From: Tricholomella constricta
Taxonomy: Eukaryota > Basidiomycota > Agaricomycetes > Agaricales > Lyophyllaceae
DNA length: 64,000 nt
Reading direction: 5' to 3'
Assembly (NCBI GenBank): GCA_013368375.1
Contig: JAACJP010000020.1
Span: forward strand, 620,001-684,000
Shown here: positions 20,407-31,594 of the stretch, piece after piece
How the letters are laid out: every line of letters begins with the position of its first letter
Numbering within the stretch: the stretch's first letter is position 1
Notes under the pieces: generated by a model
What the model was told of the DNA's origin: nothing
The model's input: the letters and a program-made list of their open reading frames with translations, nothing else
The model's database searches: none
Position numbers and translations under genes: made by a program

Positions 20407-23400
20407 ATGTCACCACCAAACCTCCTGTATCGTGAATTATTCCCGAACTTGAGGTCTTCAACTCCCGATGTGAATCCCGACACATCCTCTCCGCTGTTTC
20501 CTACTCTCCGCACATATCTTAAGTCTCCTTCACGGGAGATTCAACAAGTTCGCAGGGACCAAGGCGCTTTCTTGACTCAGGTTGAACTAGAGAAAGATGA
20601 GACGGTCCAGGAATATGCACTGAGGGGCATCACTGAGTTCGTCAAAAGGCACTACATCGATTGAGATGTTGATTTATTTTTTTAGAGTGGAGCGACAATC
20701 CAAACCTCTTGAAGACCGCATCAATGCCACGAAGCTTTTTGCGAGGTTACAGCCGAATACGCGCCTGGGATTTCACAGCGAGATTCAAGATTGTCGCCGT
20801 AATCTCGACGAGCGAGCGGGGGCCTACAGAGTGCGATTTCCTTGTCAACGCGAAAAAGTTACACTAATCCGAAACAGAGATCATCCGATGAAGCTGCTAA
20901 AGTCCGAGAGCAAAGGAACGCAGATCTGTTTGCGCAAGAACGGCTCCAAAAGCTAACTTTGACTGCGTCCGGAAGCACAGCACCCAGACAGGCACAGCAG
21001 GGAGCTCGGCCGGTTAGTTCATGTTACTCACAACTCCATGTGTGACTGACGGCTTCAATCTTCAGAACAGAGCCGTAAGGCGCTTTTCTACTTTCTATCA
21101 GACCTTCCTCCAAATTAAATGATGCTAACTTTGCGATAGAATGCATCTGCTTCGAATCTTCCAATGTCAAGGGATCACCACACGGTGTGTACACACCACC
21201 CTCCTCGAGTCCTCATTACACTGATCCTTCGACTCCTCTCAGAACACACTTTTAATTCCAATTGTTCAAAGGGAAGCAGAATCCCGCACGGTATGTATAG
21301 GAATTTCTCGATGCTCTTAAATATAATCATAAACTTATCAGCAGCTATCCTGTTCATATGCGCAGATTACTACGGCAACTGAGGGACCACGCAACGAGGT
21401 TAGTCGGAACAACTGATGGAATACTTTATCAACATCAACCTGAACTGCTCGTTTTTAGGAACGCCCCCCTAGCTATACGACAATGCCTTCAACTAGCGAG
21501 CGAGGACACGAGCTCGGGTGCGTGAATTTGTTTTTATTTTGGGGGGGAGGGGTTTACGAAAAGCTCAATGGCTACGTTGCTAGCTTATCGGCAGCATCTC
21601 CGCAGGATTTATCGCCTACTCGCATTCAATTACCACATGAAGTTCAGGACAGCCTTATAACTCAACCCACGCGGTCTGCGGAACCATCATCGGGGTAAGT
21701 CAAGGTCTCCGTTTTCAGAGCACTCAAAAATCATACACTGAAAGTAATAGCTTCAGATATATTCGGCCGCTGCCCAACCCTCCGGCAGTACCTTCAACAG
21801 GCACCCCCGTTCTCCAAGGTGTCGATGCTCTTGCCGTGACGCCAGGACAGAATATAACACACAGAAAAACCATGTCACAATCGTAGGTGACTATAGGCCA
21901 GCCTCTCAACTTATATTCATCAGCCCTTTCTTCCAGGCCCTCAGCTACAAGAACCACCCGACCGGCTGGTGGCAGAGCGCCAACGCAGAACCATTCATCG
22001 TGCGTGACATCGTCGCTAAATTTACATGATTCAGACTCACTCAATTGCCGCAGTCGCTTCATTGAGTCTGCTAGAGCACAGATTCAGCAGGCCACACAAC
22101 CTACCTACAGCAACCATGTTGGCGCTGACACTGTACCTTCTCAGTACGTCTAGAAATCGATTCTAGCTTCGGAGACTTTGAACGCAGGGGTTTTTATAGA
22201 TCTACCGATCGTGGCTCATCTGCAGATCACGGAAACGAGTTTCGAAGGACTAATGACGATGGCATCGCGCACTCTTTCTCACAGATTGCTACCGTGAGTG
22301 ACGGCCGTGCATTCCATCCGTATGTGTAATAGAATCATCCTTATCTAAAAGTCCACATTGACGAGGTCTTTTCAGAAACCCTGGTGCCCGATCTGTTAAA
22401 GCATCTGATGGACATGATCTCTCGAGCACTACGACGTCGAGCCACGTCTCTCAGCGGTAAGTAGAGATCACATGAATCTGGAGATCAATCTGGAGCAAAT
22501 TTCTCAAGCTCTTTCCATTCAAGGCATGCTTCAGCGCCTTCAGCAAGCCAACCCGAGCCCGATTATCAAGGGAATACTCCTAATAGCAGCGTGACACCTG
22601 TTGTCGGTCCCAGAAAGCGATCAGCCTCACAAGCTCTCAAACCATCGTCGACACAGTATGTTCTCAATTGGCCATTTTCTAAATGCTGCCTCACGATTTT
22701 AAAGGTCGTACACGGGCTCACGAGACAGGAGAGTCCACGACGAAGCAGCAGGGCAGTCTCCAGGCGATCTGAAGTCTGGCCAGATCTCGCAAAGGTATGT
22801 GATACTATTGATCTCAGTTTTAACTGGTGGCTCGAGCCCTCGTCTTCTTTCAACAGTCCCACTGTACCACTTAAACAACCGCCTGTGGGGGGCATCATAC
22901 CCACGCTTCAAGTTGATCAAAGGAAACCTTCGAATAGCAGCGCAACACCGATTGCCAGCCCCAGGCAGCAATCCCAACCATCGTCGACACAGTACGTTCT
23001 CAATTGGCCATTTTCTAAACGCTGCCTCACGATTGTAAAGGTCGTACACGGGCTCACGAGACAGGAGAGTCCACGACGAAGCAGCAGGGCAGTCTCCAGG
23101 CGATCTGAAGTCTGGCCAGATCTCGCAAAGGTATGTGATACTATTTATCTCAGTTTTAACTGGTGGCTCGAGCCCTCGTCTTCTTTCAACAGTCCTACTG
23201 TACCACTTAAACAACCGCCTGTGGGGGGCATCATACCCACGCGTCAAGTTGATCAAAGGAAACCTTCGAATAGCAGCGCAACACCGATTGCCAGCCCCAG
23301 GCAGCAATCCCAACCATCGTCGACACAGTACGTTCTCAATTGGCCATTTCCTAAATGCTGCCTCACGAGTTTCAAGGTCGTATACGGGATCACGATACAG

Positions 23401-24520
23401 GAGAGTCCACGACGAAGCATTAGGGCAGTCTCCACGCAATCTGGAGTCTGGCCAGATTTCACAAGAGTATGTGGCAGTATTGATCTCAGTTGTAAATGGT
23501 GGCTCGAGCCCTCATCTTCCCTTGGCAGTCCCACTGTACCACTGAAACAACCACCTGTGGGGGGCATCAAACCCACACTTCAAGTTGATCAAAGGAAACC
23601 TTCGAATAGCAGCGCAACGCCGATTGCCAGCCCCAGACAGCGATCAGCCTCACAGGCTCCCGAACCATCGTCGACACAGTACGTTCTCAATTGGCCATTT
23701 TCTAAACGCTGCCTCACGATTGTAAAGGTCGTATACAGGCTCACGATACAGGAGAGTCCACGATGAAGCATTAGGGCAGTCTCCACGAAATCTGGAGTCT
23801 GGCCAAATTTCACAAGAGTATGTGGACTGTTAATCATAGTTGTAAATGGTGGCTCGAGCCCTCGTCTTCTTTTAACAGTCCCACTATACCACCGAGACAT
23901 CCGCCTTTGGGGAGCCTCGCACCCACGCTTCGAACTGACAACGAGCCTGAGACTACGCGTCCAACCATGCGGTGCGTTTGACGGAAGTCTATGAGGACCG
24001 CCTGCTTATATCTCGGTACAGTGTAAAGCTTCCCATTGCGGGCTCTGAGCACGCTGCCTTGCCTCCAACTCGAGGAGCACCAGATGCTGATATTTCGAAT
24101 CCAGCTCCACAGAATGAGCGTCCAAGCCGGTCTGTAAATCTTATTCATCACCGAATACGAAACTAAGCTCGCCACGCAGGTCCCCTCACACCGTTCCTGG
24201 TACCGGTCAAAGTAACAGCCGCAGAGAGGCTCAGGTCCATACGTCGACTAGCAGAGCTGAGAATCGTGCATCGTGCACTAGATCTGACCCCAGTGGACTA
24301 TTGCCCAGAACTGCTGAATCGCGACGCACTTCAGCGCAGGTAGAGCCTACCACCCAAGGCGGCGTTCATCGGCGAGACACCACCTTGTCGACGATTTCTA
24401 CAGCTGTAACAGAGAGCAGCAGATTTACAGACTGTTCATGGTGTACATACTCTTCGTGGTGTACAGACTGTTCGGATCGCACGGATTACACGATCAATAC
24501 TTCCACCACGTTGGAGTAGC
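20407..24520 (+). CDS. Large disordered protein gene with more than 20 short exons
   Basis: Not recognised. ATG at 20407 opens MSPPNLLYRELFPNLRSST. The first 200 or so residues are charged and helical in character (VERQSKPLEDRINATKLFAR, AAKVREQRNADLFAQERLQK). From about 21000 the protein is rich in S, T, P, Q and N and built from exons of 45-135 nt separated by introns of about 48-60 nt with good GT and AG ends, for example introns starting at 21184, 21290 and 21700. Between 22656 and 23972 a two-exon module is repeated four times in frame. After the array, short exons continue through about 24300-24520. No catalytic domain, signal peptide or membrane helix is visible; a scaffold or nuclear protein is possible but unproven. 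The exact 3' end is uncertain. Confidence 0.6.
22656..23972 (+). repeat. Four tandem copies of a two-exon module (period 336 bp)
   Basis: Each unit has a 49-nt intron, exon a (90 nt), an intron of about 61-62 nt, then exon b (135 nt; 150 nt in the third unit). Starts of the repeated TCGTCGACACA are at 22645, 22981, 23317 and 23668. Exon a lies at 22705-22794, 23041-23130, 23377-23466 and 23728-23817. Both exons are multiples of three and share the same phase, so any number of units keeps the frame. The encoded module is about 75 residues and includes PTVPLKQPPVGGI. Introns are as conserved as exons. The fourth exon b is shorter and divergent. Confidence 0.85.
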
Positions 24521-24529
24521 GCGGGCACG

Positions 24530-26350
24530 CCAGACGCGGGCGCTGTTTGTACATATTGGGCTAGAGCTTCTCACCATTAATCTAATAGATACCGTGACTA
24601 TGGGGGCAAAGGCAGAGGCCCTGGTCCAGGCCCACAGGCAATACACATCCACCAAACCACACTAAAGAGCAAGAGTCAAGTCATCCACTCCAACATTATC
24701 CCCAGTGGTGTATTGGAACATATGGGATTGAGGCGCCATCGTTTCCCGTTATGGGCCCTACACGTTTCGCCCCCGCTTCGCATCCAACGCCGTTACGCGC
24801 CACACTGGAATAGACTATGATGACCTTTCCTTTCTTTCCGTTTCCTATCCTTCGAACGCTTTCTGTATAAATGTCGCCATCGCTGTCTGTTGTCGTGAAA
24901 TATATTTTGCTTTCTTACACCAACGGCAGCGCAACGTGCCATTGTTCGATGTGCTCTTGATCGTGTACACCTGTACAGGGTATACATCGGGGTCCGGTCA
25001 TAATAACATCACACTGGGTTCCTGGATTACGATTTCTTTTTCGCGCTTCCCAATCATCTGCTTCCTCACATTCTCAAGTTAGTAAAATTCCAGTCTGGAT
25101 GGATTGTAAGGATTCGGGCGATTCTGTTCAGGTACCAATTGATCCCGACCACATCAGTGAATTTGCACTATTGCGGTAATCGATAGCATACGGAATACCC
25201 GAGTTGAAATTTGATGCAAGAGGTAAAATCTTCGACAATATTTTACCAATTATTGTAAGTCCGGACATGGCCATAAAGGCCTACCTCTTTTTTCACAACT
25301 GGAGGCCGTTTCAGCATAATATTATATTGGGTTGAGAATTTGTACAACTATGAGTGTAAGTCTAATGCTTTGTCCTCTTCAAAAATAATGCCATAGAGTA
25401 TCAATCACATTTTGAGATATTTGAATGTAGGGCAGCGAACAATATAATTGGCAGACATTTTAGCTACAGTAGAATAAACGGCGGGCAGTTGCACCCTCGA
25501 CAGCTTACTCCCAAGCCTCAAGTTTCACGGCAGGCAGGTTGTTTACGGAGCTTGTTGAAGGCACGAGAGACTGCCGTAGCTGTCGCGCGCTCAGGAAAAA
25601 CCTGTCTGTGTGAGGTGCGTGAGTACAGGTGCCAATTACAAGTGTTTGGCGACGTACTTGTTCTACCCAAGAGGAAATTGCAAACAAAAATACATCGAAT
25701 TCTCGTTAACATTTTTAAAGTGCCCGAAAAAGGTCCTTTGTGCCAATAAGCTTGGTGCCCACAACTGGGACAATCACAGTTACATGTGTGATCACAAAGG
25801 CCGACTGCAACATTGAGCAGGAGCAGACGAGAGGGACATGGGTGGTAGCAGTAAGTAGGGAGATGCCAGCAAATGAAAAAATGGCGATTGCGGTTGTCAT
25901 GGCGGGATTTTCCGGAGCTGAGTTTCGACCAAGTTTCAAAAATTTCCGCCGAGTGCCCACGTGCACTCACTGGAACTTTGCAAGGGGTGCTCTAGTTTAG
26001 GTTCGAAGAGAAAGGCCATGTTCCGATAAAAGACCAAAGATATGCGGGCAACCACAGTGGAAATTTTCGGAGGAACTAAAATTATTGCATATGAAGGAGA
26101 ACCTTTTAGCATTACATTAAAATGTTCTGCCAAAGTATAACCTTCACTAATAATTACCACGTTTTTCAACTCCTTATCATCCTTTACAATTATTCCAATC
26201 TCCTGATAATGCATTCAAATTACTCAATAACATGACCAAACATGTACAGTTGCAACAATGCTTTACCCAAACTTTTCCAATTTACTGATGCATCAGACCC
26301 ACCAACGGCGAACAGGAACCCCATTCATACATCGGAACCCGACAGTACTA
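24530..26350. other. No supported gene
   Basis: This 1.8-kb interval contains only short frames. The right part (25180-26280) is AT-rich. No repeat ends or domains could be identified. Confidence 0.45.
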
Positions 26351-26359
26351 GTCGGTGAC

Positions 26360-26670
26360 AGATATGCGGGCTAAGGCGCCTCACATGCCAGATGTGTATC
26401 ACCAGAGTTGGAAAGCTTCGCCACCACACCTTGACTGTCGGTGGCATCTCCGGCGGCGGCTTGACGTGTCCGCAAGTGGGGTGCATGGGATCCTGCTAGC
26501 CAATGGTGGTGCGGATGGGGCGCATGGGGCCCTCGAGCTCGACGCAGGACGGTCGGGTGTCGGGGTGATTGACCTGGCACCTATCGCCCACCGTCTCAAA
26601 GTCGCGGGCATCGACGACGTGGAAGGTGATGGGCGGACGGCCTTTCTGGGCGACTGACAACGCTGCAGAT
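26360..26670 (-). pseudogene. Degenerate fragment of the kinase-like gene at 5571-6905
   Basis: The sequence from 26390 to 26670 aligns by eye with 6230-6530, including the shared stretches GGCGGCGGCTTGA, GCAAGTGGGGTGCATGGGAT and GGACGGCCTTTCTGG. Several indels and substitutions break the frame. It covers only the middle of the parent (the region of SWQDPMHPTCEHIKPPPEVP) and has no introns to judge by. It lies beside the Copia LTR end, so capture or rearrangement around the retrotransposon nest is possible. Confidence 0.75.
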
Positions 26671-26793
26671 TTCTCCTTGGCTAAAACAGGCTAGAGAAGG
26701 ATGGCGATGAAAGTTTCCGCTGGAGCCCGGTGATATGTACCCTCTTCGGCTGGTCACCGATCTGACGTTCCGACCACAGTAAACCGCCCAAAA

Positions 26794-27107
26794 TGTTAGA
26801 ATCTGACCTAAGGGGTTACTAAGAGAACACAGAATAAACCTTAGTCTATGATATAAGGACTTTATTCGGTGTACCATACCTAAGAGAACACAGAATAAAC
26901 TATAGTAACATAAGTAAAATGTCCGTGAATATAGTAGTAGTAAGACTTACCCTTAGTCTGTGATATAAGGACTAAGGGTAATCGGATATGCTAGAGTAAG
27001 TATATATATGTATATGATGTTCTTTGTGTCGTACAGTGAAAGGAAAAGATGAAAGGATGAAAGGGCGAGCGTACTTACGGTGTCTCACGAATCACCGGAT
27101 CGTAACA
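26794..27107 (-). repeat. LTR of a Ty1/Copia element (3' LTR side)
   Basis: On the minus strand it begins TGTTACGATCC at 27107, directly after the end of the Copia pol fragment, and appears to end CTAACA at 26794. It contains two copies of TAAGAGAACACAGAATAAAC (as read on the plus strand, near 26820 and 26880) and two of a segment around ATATAAGGACT. The inner boundary is well supported by the neighbouring pol end; the outer boundary is an estimate. Confidence 0.6.
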
Positions 27108-27135
27108 CTCCTCCTCACCGTAAGTTCGCTCCTCC

Positions 27136-27415
27136 TCATGTGGAATCGTGGTGAAGGCCGAGCATGTTGCGAAGGCGGGAAAATTGTGGGAGTGGAAGGG
27201 CTTTGGTAAAGAGGTCCGCTATGTTGTCTTTTGTATTGATGTATCGAATAGTAAGCTCCTTTGACGCGACGCGTTCACGGAGAAAGTGATACTTTATATC
27301 GACATGTTTGACACGTGAGTGAAGGAGAGGGTCTTCGGATAGATTAATGGCGGCATTGTTGTCGCAGAGGATAGTGGTGGGACGGTGAATTGGGCGATCG
27401 ATAGCGTGGAGAAGG
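27136..27415 (-). pseudogene. Ty1/Copia pol fragment, C-terminal RNase H end
   Basis: The minus-strand reading contains RPTTILCDNNAAINLSEDPL, HSRVKHVDIKYHFLRERV and NIADLFTKALPLPQFSRLR, ending at a stop at 27136-27138. These are the hallmark last residues of Copia polyproteins. The fragment is cut at 27415, where the LTR of a Gypsy element starts; the rest of the element is not seen in this window. The frame is open over the remaining stretch. Confidence 0.85.
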
Positions 27416-27772
27416 TGTCACGAACGTCCCTAACGACCACCCCTAAAGTCACACCCACTACGCTTTCCCACACACGTCCGCCGTACATATATGACACCAC
27501 TTTCTTTTCGGACACCTTACCTCGATATTACCTATTGTTAAGACTAGTTCTCGTTCTCGTTCTCGTTTCTCTCTCTCTCTCTCAATACATTCGGCTTCAC
27601 ACTCGTATCGCCTGAGCTCGTTCGTTCGAATCAGCCCCGGTGAACACCTTCATCAACGCTCACGACCTCCGAATACTCCTTCGTAGGCCGTCTTCCTTGA
27701 CGAACGTCAGGCCTGTCCGCTTCGGTGGTTCCAGAATAACTCTGTAACCGGCGTGCTACACAGGTCCTAACA
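27416..27772 (+). repeat. 5' LTR of the outer Gypsy element
   Basis: Begins TGTCACGA and probably ends GGTCCTAACA at 27772, 29 bp before the gag ATG. It contains a CT microsatellite (27570-27583) and a TATATA-like core near 27487. No partner LTR is present to confirm the end; an alternative end CGAATCA at 27633 cannot be excluded. Confidence 0.6.
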
Positions 27773-27801
27773 TAATATCGAGGTCTACCCACCCACCGGA
27801 C

Positions 27802-29822
27802 ATGTCCTCGACGATAGTGGAGCCCAACACCACAGTCCGCTATCAAAACTTCGAAGGTCCCTCTTTCACACAAAGAAGACCTTCACCACCACCTTTCGAA
27901 ACCTCCCCTGCCTCAACAGGACACATGATGCAAGGGACCTTCGGAACCAACAGGTCCAGGCTGGAACACAACATTTTCCAACCAGGCCAACACGAGGGGG
28001 ACTTTTCCTCAGCCAGTCAGGACCCTCGACGACCCCTACCCCGGACCCCCTCAAACGTATTCAACCCGTCCTACCAACTCGCCACCCCCAACTATCCCCC
28101 CTTACCACCATCCGCAACGGCCTCCGGACCTCCGCCTTCAAGTAACCAGACTCCCGGGTCATACTACGAAAGGTTGAGGCACCCGGAGATGTTCCAGAGG
28201 AGGGATAGGGCTCGGGAGGAGGGACAGGGACACTTCGCTCGTCAACAAAACCCCTTCCTACACGGTTCAGACCACGAAAGGATACTCTACGAGCTCCGCA
28301 TGACGCGGGAAGAGTTTTCGCGACAAGCGCACGAGCTCCTAGTCGAAACCATGGGGATGGATCATCAACCCCGAACACCGGAACAATGGGCCAACCTCGT
28401 GTTGTCGACCATGCAACTGCACGAAGCCCATCGATTACCCCCACAACTGACGGTGTTGCTACAAATGGGGGGAAACGAAAGAAGGTTACGCGCCCTGGCT
28501 GGAGAAATCCAGACGTCCAACGAGGGAAGAAGATTCTCCGACCCCCAAAGCGCGGGATGTTCCTTCCACATGCCAATTCAGGAGCCCGTTCCCTCCAGAA
28601 TCGAAACTAGATTCGAAGAGCCTCCACAAGCGACAAGCACTGTCAATACGCAGACAGCTTTGGCTCTACTCAGGAGGATGAACCAAGGGAACGCACCCCC
28701 CAGCCAAGAAGGGTTCGAACCCACCGTCACACCAGGGACAGACGCTCGAAGAGCTCCGACGTTCGGGTTCTGGGGAGCCCACAACTTACAAAGAATCCCC
28801 GAAGAGAACCCCTCTGTCGAAGGACCGTTTTCCAGGCCAAATTCGGGTTTTCAGGGCCCACAGAGGACCTTCGCAAACCAAGAAGGAGTACCTCCGAGGG
28901 AACCTGAGAACATTCCCCTACCTCCGTCGGAACGGGGAATCCCAACGCCACTGTCGTACGTCCACAGCTACGAATTACGCGAAGAAAACTCGGAAAGAAG
29001 AGAGGGAGCACCCCCTAGGGCACGAGAAGACTGGCGCCAAACACCACCTCATCTGGCGAATCAGAACAGGAGGTCACCGCAAGGCCCACACCCAATCTCC
29101 CCAAGAGAACGACGTGGAATCGGAGCGGACCCCGGCCCCGGTCAAAACGTAAACATCCTCGACGGAAGGCAAGGGACCCAACAACAATTCCCCCAGTTCG
29201 AACAATACAGAACTGGCTACAACCCCGGACCAGCCCCACCCATACCCGGCGGACGACCGAACCTCCAGTACAACGGACCACCTCCACAGCCCCAACCACC
29301 TCCGGGATCTTCGGGACCATCTACCCCGAGAGGAACTCAATGGGGAAACGGCCCCGGAGGACCAGGAGGGGGAGGAGGAGGTTATTGGGGAAATGGCCCC
29401 GGAGGAAGAGGAGGTCCTGGAGGAGGGGGAGGTCACGGAGGATACGGACCACCACAAGGACCAGGAGGCCCGGGAGGCCCCAGAGGTCCCGGAGGGGGAG
29501 GAGGAGGCCATGGAGGAGGAGGAGGAGGAGGCCCACCCGGAAATCTGGGAGGAGGCCAATTCGCAAACCCTCAACGACCCCCACCTCCACCGCAACAACC
29601 CTTAGGCCCAAACCAAAACCTGACCCCGGAATAGTACCGACACCTCCTAAACCTGGAATCGAAAATCGACATCAGGAAACCGGACCCCTTCACTGGAAAA
29701 GAACCGAGGAGATGGAAGACCTTTGTCACGGAATGCCTAGTAACGTTTCAAGCCAAGGCGATCACCTACGAACAGGATCACCTGAAGGTGTCATTCCCGA
29801 GCTCCTACTTAAAGGACGGAGC
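27802..29822 (+). pseudogene. Outer Gypsy gag, N-terminal part
   Basis: ATG at 27802 (MSSTIVEPNTTVRYQNFEGP) opens a long proline-, glutamine- and glycine-rich region. Residues about 500-595 are dominated by GGGG and PGG repeats. A TAG stop at 29632-29634 interrupts the frame, and the same frame then continues through the capsid-like KPDPFTGKEPRRWKTFVTEC and up to SYLKDGA, where the inner chromovirus is inserted. The C-terminal half resumes at 35920. The protein would package element RNA in the cytoplasm. The stop is compatible with a C-to-T change in CAG. Confidence 0.78.
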
Positions 29823-30212
29823 TGTTAGGGGAACACCCATTCGTGCCCTCCTACGCTCATCGACTGCCCCCCGACACGTGTGATCGCTCCTGCCTGATCG
29901 CGATCCCGACCCTGATGCTCTGACTCCTGTCGTTTCCCTCCCTTCCCTGTTTAGGCCTGACACTGTTTTCTGATCACCCGACATCCCGACGACGGTTACC
30001 ATCAGACAGCATCCGGAACCACTCGTTATTATCACATGTACAGTACACTCGTATATAGCCGGCCCCCTGGCATCTGGGAATCCTTTACACTATTCTCTTT
30101 GGATTCCCCTTTGCCAGGTAAGCCTTACTTACCTTCGTTTGCTGTACATCAATATAACTTTGGATTCCCCTTTGCCAGTACGACTAAGCTCTGCTCTAAG
30201 GTCGCCCTAACA
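29823..30212 (+). repeat. 5' LTR of the inner chromovirus
   Basis: TGTTAGGGG to GCCCTAACA, 390 bp. A TATATAG box lies at 30052-30058 and a repeated block TTTGGATTCCCCTTTGCCAG occurs twice (near 30098 and 30160). Confidence 0.95.
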
Positions 30213-30338
30213 GCAGAATAGTGTCTCTTAGAAACCCGACGAAGCCGACCGACCAGCTTCCGCGCCGAAACACGCGTCTGCTACACGCGACCGTCCAACG
30301 CGCGCTCGCTCCGATCGCCCGCCCAGTCCCGTTTCGAG

Positions 30339-31583
30339 ATGTCCGAATTTGGTGACATGCCACTCGAACGACCGTTCTCTCCCTTCCTCACGACGGAGGA
30401 GCGGTTGGCGAATATGGAAGCCACGATTTCGGCTCTCTCCGCCTCCAACACCTCCAACACGGCCTCTATGGATCGCCTCTCCGCTCTTTTCGAAAACCTC
30501 ATGTCGGGGACACCCCCCAATCCCACCCCCGCTGCTCCTGAAGCAGACACGACCCCTTCGCCGCCTGACACGGTCCCTCCGCCGCCTGAGACGACCCCTC
30601 CGCCGCCAGGCTCTCTGCGATCGGGATCGCACCACCTCCGACCGTCGCCCCCTCCCATTTACGATGGCGCCCGTTCGGGCGGTCGCGCATTCTGGAACGC
30701 CTGCAACCTCTACTTCTCCTTGTGCGAGGGAAGTTTCGCCGACGACCACGCCCGAATCGTATGGGTGCTGTCGTACATGCAGCACGGACGAGCTGCCGAC
30801 TTTGTCACTCGGGTATTCCAGTTCGGAACCGCCAAGGACGTCTTTCCCGCCTGGAAGGACTTCGAAGACACCTTCCGCGGCGAGTTCTTCCTCTTCGACG
30901 AAGTCGCCGACGCCGCGCTCATCTTGGAGTCGACGGCGTACTTCCAGAATGGTCGGTCGATCGACGAATACATCAACTCGTTCCGATCCCTGTGGGTCAA
31001 GGCAGGCTACCCCGATGGGCGCCACCTGGTCCTCAAATTCCGTCGGGGATTGGACCCAAAGCTTTCGAGGCAACTCGGAAGCATCACCACGGGTCGCCCG
31101 CACGACGAGAAGATTGAGGAGTGGCTGAGGATCGCCCGCTCTCAAGATTTCATCATGAGGTCGGAGGACGACTTCCACCGTCGGATGGTCCCGACAAAGG
31201 CGCCGGACAGCCGCCCGACCACCGCTGTAGCTGCACGATGGGCGTTCGCTACTGCCCCCACTCCCATTCCCACTCCCGCTTCTGCTCCCCCCGCCCCTCG
31301 CGCTCCCATCGCACCGGCCCCTAGGCCGCTCCCCCAGGGCGTCCCGATGGATGTAGATCGGATGCGCGACCGGGTCGCACCTGCCGACGACCACTGCTTC
31401 CGGTGCAAGAAGAAGGGTCACTACTCGCGTGACTGTCCCTTGCGCTGGGACGTGCGCCACATGCTCGATGACGAGCTGGAGGCGCTCATCATGGAGCGTC
31501 TAGCCCGCAAAGACGCAGTTCCCGCCGACCAGACTCCATCGTCGGCCGATGCGGGCGCCTCTGACGCCGAGGAGGGTTTTTAA
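30339..31583 (+). CDS. Inner chromovirus Gag
   Basis: ATG at 30339 (MSEFGDMPLERPFSPFLTTE), 414 residues. A short coiled segment (EERLANMEATISAL) is followed by a proline-rich linker. The capsid region contains FWNACNLYFSLCEGSFADDH, VFPAWKDFEDTFRGEFFLFD and IDEYINSFRSLWVKAGYPDG. A CCHC zinc knuckle, CFRCKKKGHYSRDC, sits about 45 residues from the C-terminus and would bind genomic RNA. The frame is intact, so this protein could still be made. Confidence 0.92.
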   Translation: MSEFGDMPLERPFSPFLTTEERLANMEATISALSASNTSNTASMDRLSALFENLMSGTPPNPTPAAPEADTTPSPPDTVPPPPETTPPPPGSLRSGSHHLRPSPPPIYDGARSGGRAFWNACNLYFSLCEGSFADDHARIVWVLSYMQHGRAADFVTRVFQFGTAKDVFPAWKDFEDTFRGEFFLFDEVADAALILESTAYFQNGRSIDEYINSFRSLWVKAGYPDGRHLVLKFRRGLDPKLSRQLGSITTGRPHDEKIEEWLRIARSQDFIMRSEDDFHRRMVPTKAPDSRPTTAVAARWAFATAPTPIPTPASAPPAPRAPIAPAPRPLPQGVPMDVDRMRDRVAPADDHCFRCKKKGHYSRDCPLRWDVRHMLDDELEALIMERLARKDAVPADQTPSSADAGASDAEEGF

Positions 31584-31594
31584 TCGCACAACGG

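Noticed and set aside
22645..23700. Regular direct repeats considered as a CRISPR array
   Set aside because: Period 336 bp with splice sites and coding exons in a eukaryotic gene; no spacer-repeat structure.
23253..23900. Minus-strand frames across the module array
   Set aside because: They arise because the repeated introns and exons are open on both strands; the plus-strand splice sites explain the array better.
25489..26214. Overlapping 60-150 codon frames on both strands in AT-rich DNA
   Set aside because: Mutually overlapping with no family signature, so none can be preferred.
28061..29598. Several 95-175 codon minus-strand frames opposite the outer gag
   Set aside because: They are glycine/serine/proline-rich shadows of the low-complexity Gag.
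30228..31460. 410-codon open frame on the minus strand opposite the inner chromovirus gag
   Set aside because: It mirrors the codon structure of a well-supported Gag with zinc knuckle; composition gives long antisense frames in GC-rich genes. No domain is recognisable.
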